The notes under the pieces: generated by a model
Told to the model about the DNA's origin: nothing
The model's input: the letters and a program-made list of their open reading frames with translations, nothing else
Database searches by the model: none
In this document: positions 61,531-64,000 of the stretch, in pieces
How positions within the stretch are numbered: the stretch's first letter is position 1
How the letters are laid out: every line of letters begins with the position of its first letter
Made by a program: the position numbers and the translations under genes
Assembly (NCBI GenBank): GCA_025330725.1
Contig: JAIWND010000004.1
Location: 1,116,001-1,180,000, forward strand
Direction of reading: 5' to 3'
Length of the DNA: 64,000 bases
Source: Chlamydoabsidia padenii
Taxonomy: Eukaryota; Mucoromycota; Mucoromycetes; Mucorales; Cunninghamellaceae

Positions 61531-64000
61531 ATGAAGTTCTCACATCAGATACAGTTTAATGCTGTTCCAGACTGGGCCGACTACTATCTACCGTAAGTAT
61601 ATAATTTTTTGTTTACTATTTGTTATTTGTGGCAAACAAACAAAAACAGCAACTCAAGTGGTGTCGTGTGCCTTCTTCTCACTTTAATGTTTATCTATTT
61701 TATTGCGATAGATACTCCAATTTGAAGAAACTCATCTACATTATTGAAAAGGATCAACTGGCATCAAAGCAGAATCATGGCGCGGATGAAGAATTTGGCC
61801 CTAGTGAACGGACAGCTCTCATGGACAACAGCGATGTCTCCTCTGTGGAAGAAACCAACCGTCGTTTTATTGAAGCTCTAAACAAGGCCTTGGACAAGAT
61901 TGTTAAATTCTACGCCAAGAAGGAAACTGAACTTTATGAAGAAATGGACCGCCTATTGTTTGACTATGACCGACTGGATGCACTTCAACAAACTCAACCA
62001 CCAAGTCCTACGACCTTGACCTCTCGATATGGTGAAGATGGTGATATCAATGCTAATGGTGGTGGTGGTGGTGGTGGTGGTGGTGGTAATGATTTCCCTC
62101 GTCGTGAAGCCTTGGTCGATGTAGAATCTTACACACTCCCTCCGAATATCCTCACACAGAACACAAGCGATATGGATTTCCATCACGATAACGACAATAT
62201 CACTGAAGAACAGCGTCGCCAACCAGATGAAGAAGATGGCCACAGGAACAACAGGAACAATACTGGTAAAGCAGCATCATGGCATGGAATGGAAATTAAG
62301 AAACGAACGGTGGATCTCTTTGTCTTGCTATCCGAACTCAAATCTTTTGTCGCCCTCAACATGACCGCCTTTTCCAAGATCCTCAAAAAGTACGATAAGA
62401 TCACCTCCAACAACCTCAAGCGGCATTATCTAACTCAGCATGTCAATCAGGCGTACCCATTCAAACCAGCCACCAAAGCACGTCTGAACGAAAGGATCCA
62501 GGAAACTGAACGGGGGTATGCTTTTTTGGTGACGGATAACAACAATTTGGATCTGGCTATTGATGAACTCAAGACTCATCTGCGTGAACATATTGTGTGG
62601 GAACGTAATACGGTGTGGCGTGATATGGTGGGTCAAGAACGCAAGACGCAAAGTGTCGGTCTAGGTGATGGTAAACAGGCGGTGCTTCGTACGCCTTGTG
62701 GCTCTTTTATCATCGATAGAGATCAACTGGTTCATGGCTTTTTTTTGGTCGCTTCGGTCTTGGTGTTTGCTCTCTTGCTCTCGGTGGATATATTTGGTCA
62801 TATTGAACAGAATAGATGTTTTGCAATTTTGGTATTCGCAAGTATGCTATGGGCTGGCGAGGTAGGTTATATTCTATTTAGAAGAAACTTGATAATATGA
62901 AACTGATCCTCTCCCTTTCTTGTATGTAATGTAGGTGATGCCACTATTTGTTACAGCTTTAATGGTGCCTCTTTTAATTGTGACGCTGCGGGTCATGCGT
63001 TCGGACGATGGTGAATTCACTCGACTGAAAGCCCCGGATGCAACAAAACGTGTATTTGCTGCCATGTTTTCGCCTGTCATCATGCTCTTGTTGGGTGGGT
63101 TCTCTATTGCTGGTGCTTTAAGCAAGTTTGGGATCGCAAAGGCTATGGCGACGTTTGTCCTCTCCAAGGCTGGCACCAAACCGAATCGGGTCTTGTTGGT
63201 CAACATGTTAGTGGCTACAGTCGCAAGTATGTGGATCAGTAATGTGGCTGCACCTGTCCTTTGTTTCTCTTTAATCCAGGTAAAAGAATACATAAACAAA
63301 CAAAAACATTTATACATTACATAGATCGACATGCTTACTTTTTTTTTTTTTTTTTTTTTTTTTGATTTTGGTTTTGATTGATTGATAGCCTATTTTACGT
63401 ACCCTACCTGTGGATGCTCGATTCGCCCCATGCTTAATCATTGGTATTGCTCTTGCTTCTAATCTTGGTGGAATGGCTTCACCGATCTCTTCACCACAAA
63501 ACATCATTGCTATTCAAAATATGACTCCTGCACCATCTTGGGGTGAATGGTTTATCATCTCGATTCCTCTCTGTCTGGTCGGCAACGGTATTATCTGGTT
63601 ATGGCTCATTTGGAACTATGCACCTGAAAAGCAGATCACACATATCCACCCAATCAGGGCGTCATCAGAACCTATCAGTTGGACCCAGATCTATGTGTGT
63701 TTGGTGACTCTGGCAACGATTGTCATGTGGTGTTTGGCTCATTCCTATGAAGATCTGTTTGGTGATATGGGGGTGATTGCGATCGTGCCCTTGATTGCTT
63801 TCTTTGGTACTGGGCTCTTGACCAAGGATGACTTTAACAACTTTTTATGGAACGTGATCATGTTGGCTATGGGTGGGATCGCGCTGGGCAAGGCTGTGGA
63901 AAGCTCTGGATTGTTGCATACGATTGCTCAAGGCATTGAACATTGGGTGACCGGATTCTCTGCATTTGAAGTCTTGGCGGTATTCAGCTTCTTGGTCTTG
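61531..64000 (+). CDS. SPX-domain phosphate transporter (Pho87/Pho90/Pho91-type), 3' end outside window
   Basis: Four exons are seen (61531-61592, 61712-62861, 62935-63279, 63389 to the window end), giving 723 residues without a stop. The SPX domain is split by a low-complexity insert: MKFSHQIQFNAVPDWADYYL, YSNLKKLIYIIEK, later FSKILKKYDKITS. The insert includes a Gly-repeat encoded by GGT at about 62059-62088. A divalent-anion:sodium-symporter-type membrane domain follows from about residue 370 (FLVASVLVFALLLS, PVIMLLLGGFSIAGAL, SMWISNVAAPVLCF, GGMASPISSPQNIIA). The last motif fits the substrate-binding hairpin. Yeast relatives are low-affinity plasma-membrane importers (Pho87/90) or the vacuolar exporter Pho91; the sequence alone does not choose. 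A recurrent-motif copy lies 100 bases upstream. Confidence 0.92.

Overview
The window is nuclear DNA of a filamentous fungus, most likely an early-diverging Mucoromycota (Mucorales-like) species. The reasons are many short introns (about 50-110 nt) with consensus GTAAGT donors, A+T-rich spacers, long poly(A)/poly(T) tracts in promoters and introns, and a fungal gene set that includes Skt5/Chs4, VTC, Rax1, a Boi-type scaffold, a Zn2Cys6 factor and Miro. One gene keeps an AT-AC (U12-type) intron. I could rebuild 20 protein-coding genes; two are cut by the window edges. For every complete multi-exon model the summed exon length is divisible by three. There is one tRNA-Gly(GCC). Layout: 1-150 is the tail of an unrecognised gene. 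151-4497 is a gene-poor spacer with diverged repeats and a decayed Fanzor/TnpB-like relic. 4498-6350 is a rhomboid protein lacking both catalytic residues. 6580-9695 (-) is a prenylated Skt5/Chs4-type chitin synthase regulator. 10043-12240 (-) is an ankyrin-dysferlin-FYVE protein. 12851-14616 is the Cdc48 cofactor p47/Shp1. 14947-16158 (-) is a C2H2 factor. 17099-18873 is a TBC1D20-type RabGAP. 19381-20750 is eIF3h. 21236-22041 is a second C2H2 factor. 22653-24621 (-) is Cdc20. 25050-25120 is the tRNA. 25858-29276 (-) is transportin. 29582-30240 (-) holds spliced-looking non-coding blocks. 30514-39090 is a 2,313-residue chromatin-reader/DNA-methylase fusion. 40013-42280 is a Vtc4-like polyphosphate polymerase subunit. 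42488-43580 (-) is a Bax-inhibitor-1-like membrane protein. 43843-45035 is a Rax1-like RGS membrane protein. 45283-47063 is a DnaJ/DnaJ-X chaperone. 47372-48223 is a proline-rich two-span membrane protein. 48981-51658 is a Zn2Cys6 factor. 52163-55160 is Miro/Gem1. 57649-59611 (-) is a SH3-SAM-PH scaffold. 61531-64000 is an SPX phosphate transporter, cut at the right edge. Most genes are unrelated housekeeping or regulatory loci, with no cluster logic. Two loose themes are visible. Cell wall and polarity are represented by Skt5, Rax1-like and Boi-like proteins. Vacuolar phosphate is represented by two SPX proteins. The most striking object is the fusion at 30.5-39.1 kb. It has four Tudor-like repeats, two ZZ-type fingers, an extended PHD and a GATA-like finger, all upstream of a bacterial-type DNA amino-methyltransferase domain. 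It is a candidate chromatin-guided DNA methylation enzyme in a fungal group known for abundant N6-methyladenine. A second unexplained signal is an exact 10-mer, GGGATTTGAA, found nine times outside coding sequence, several copies lying upstream of start codons.
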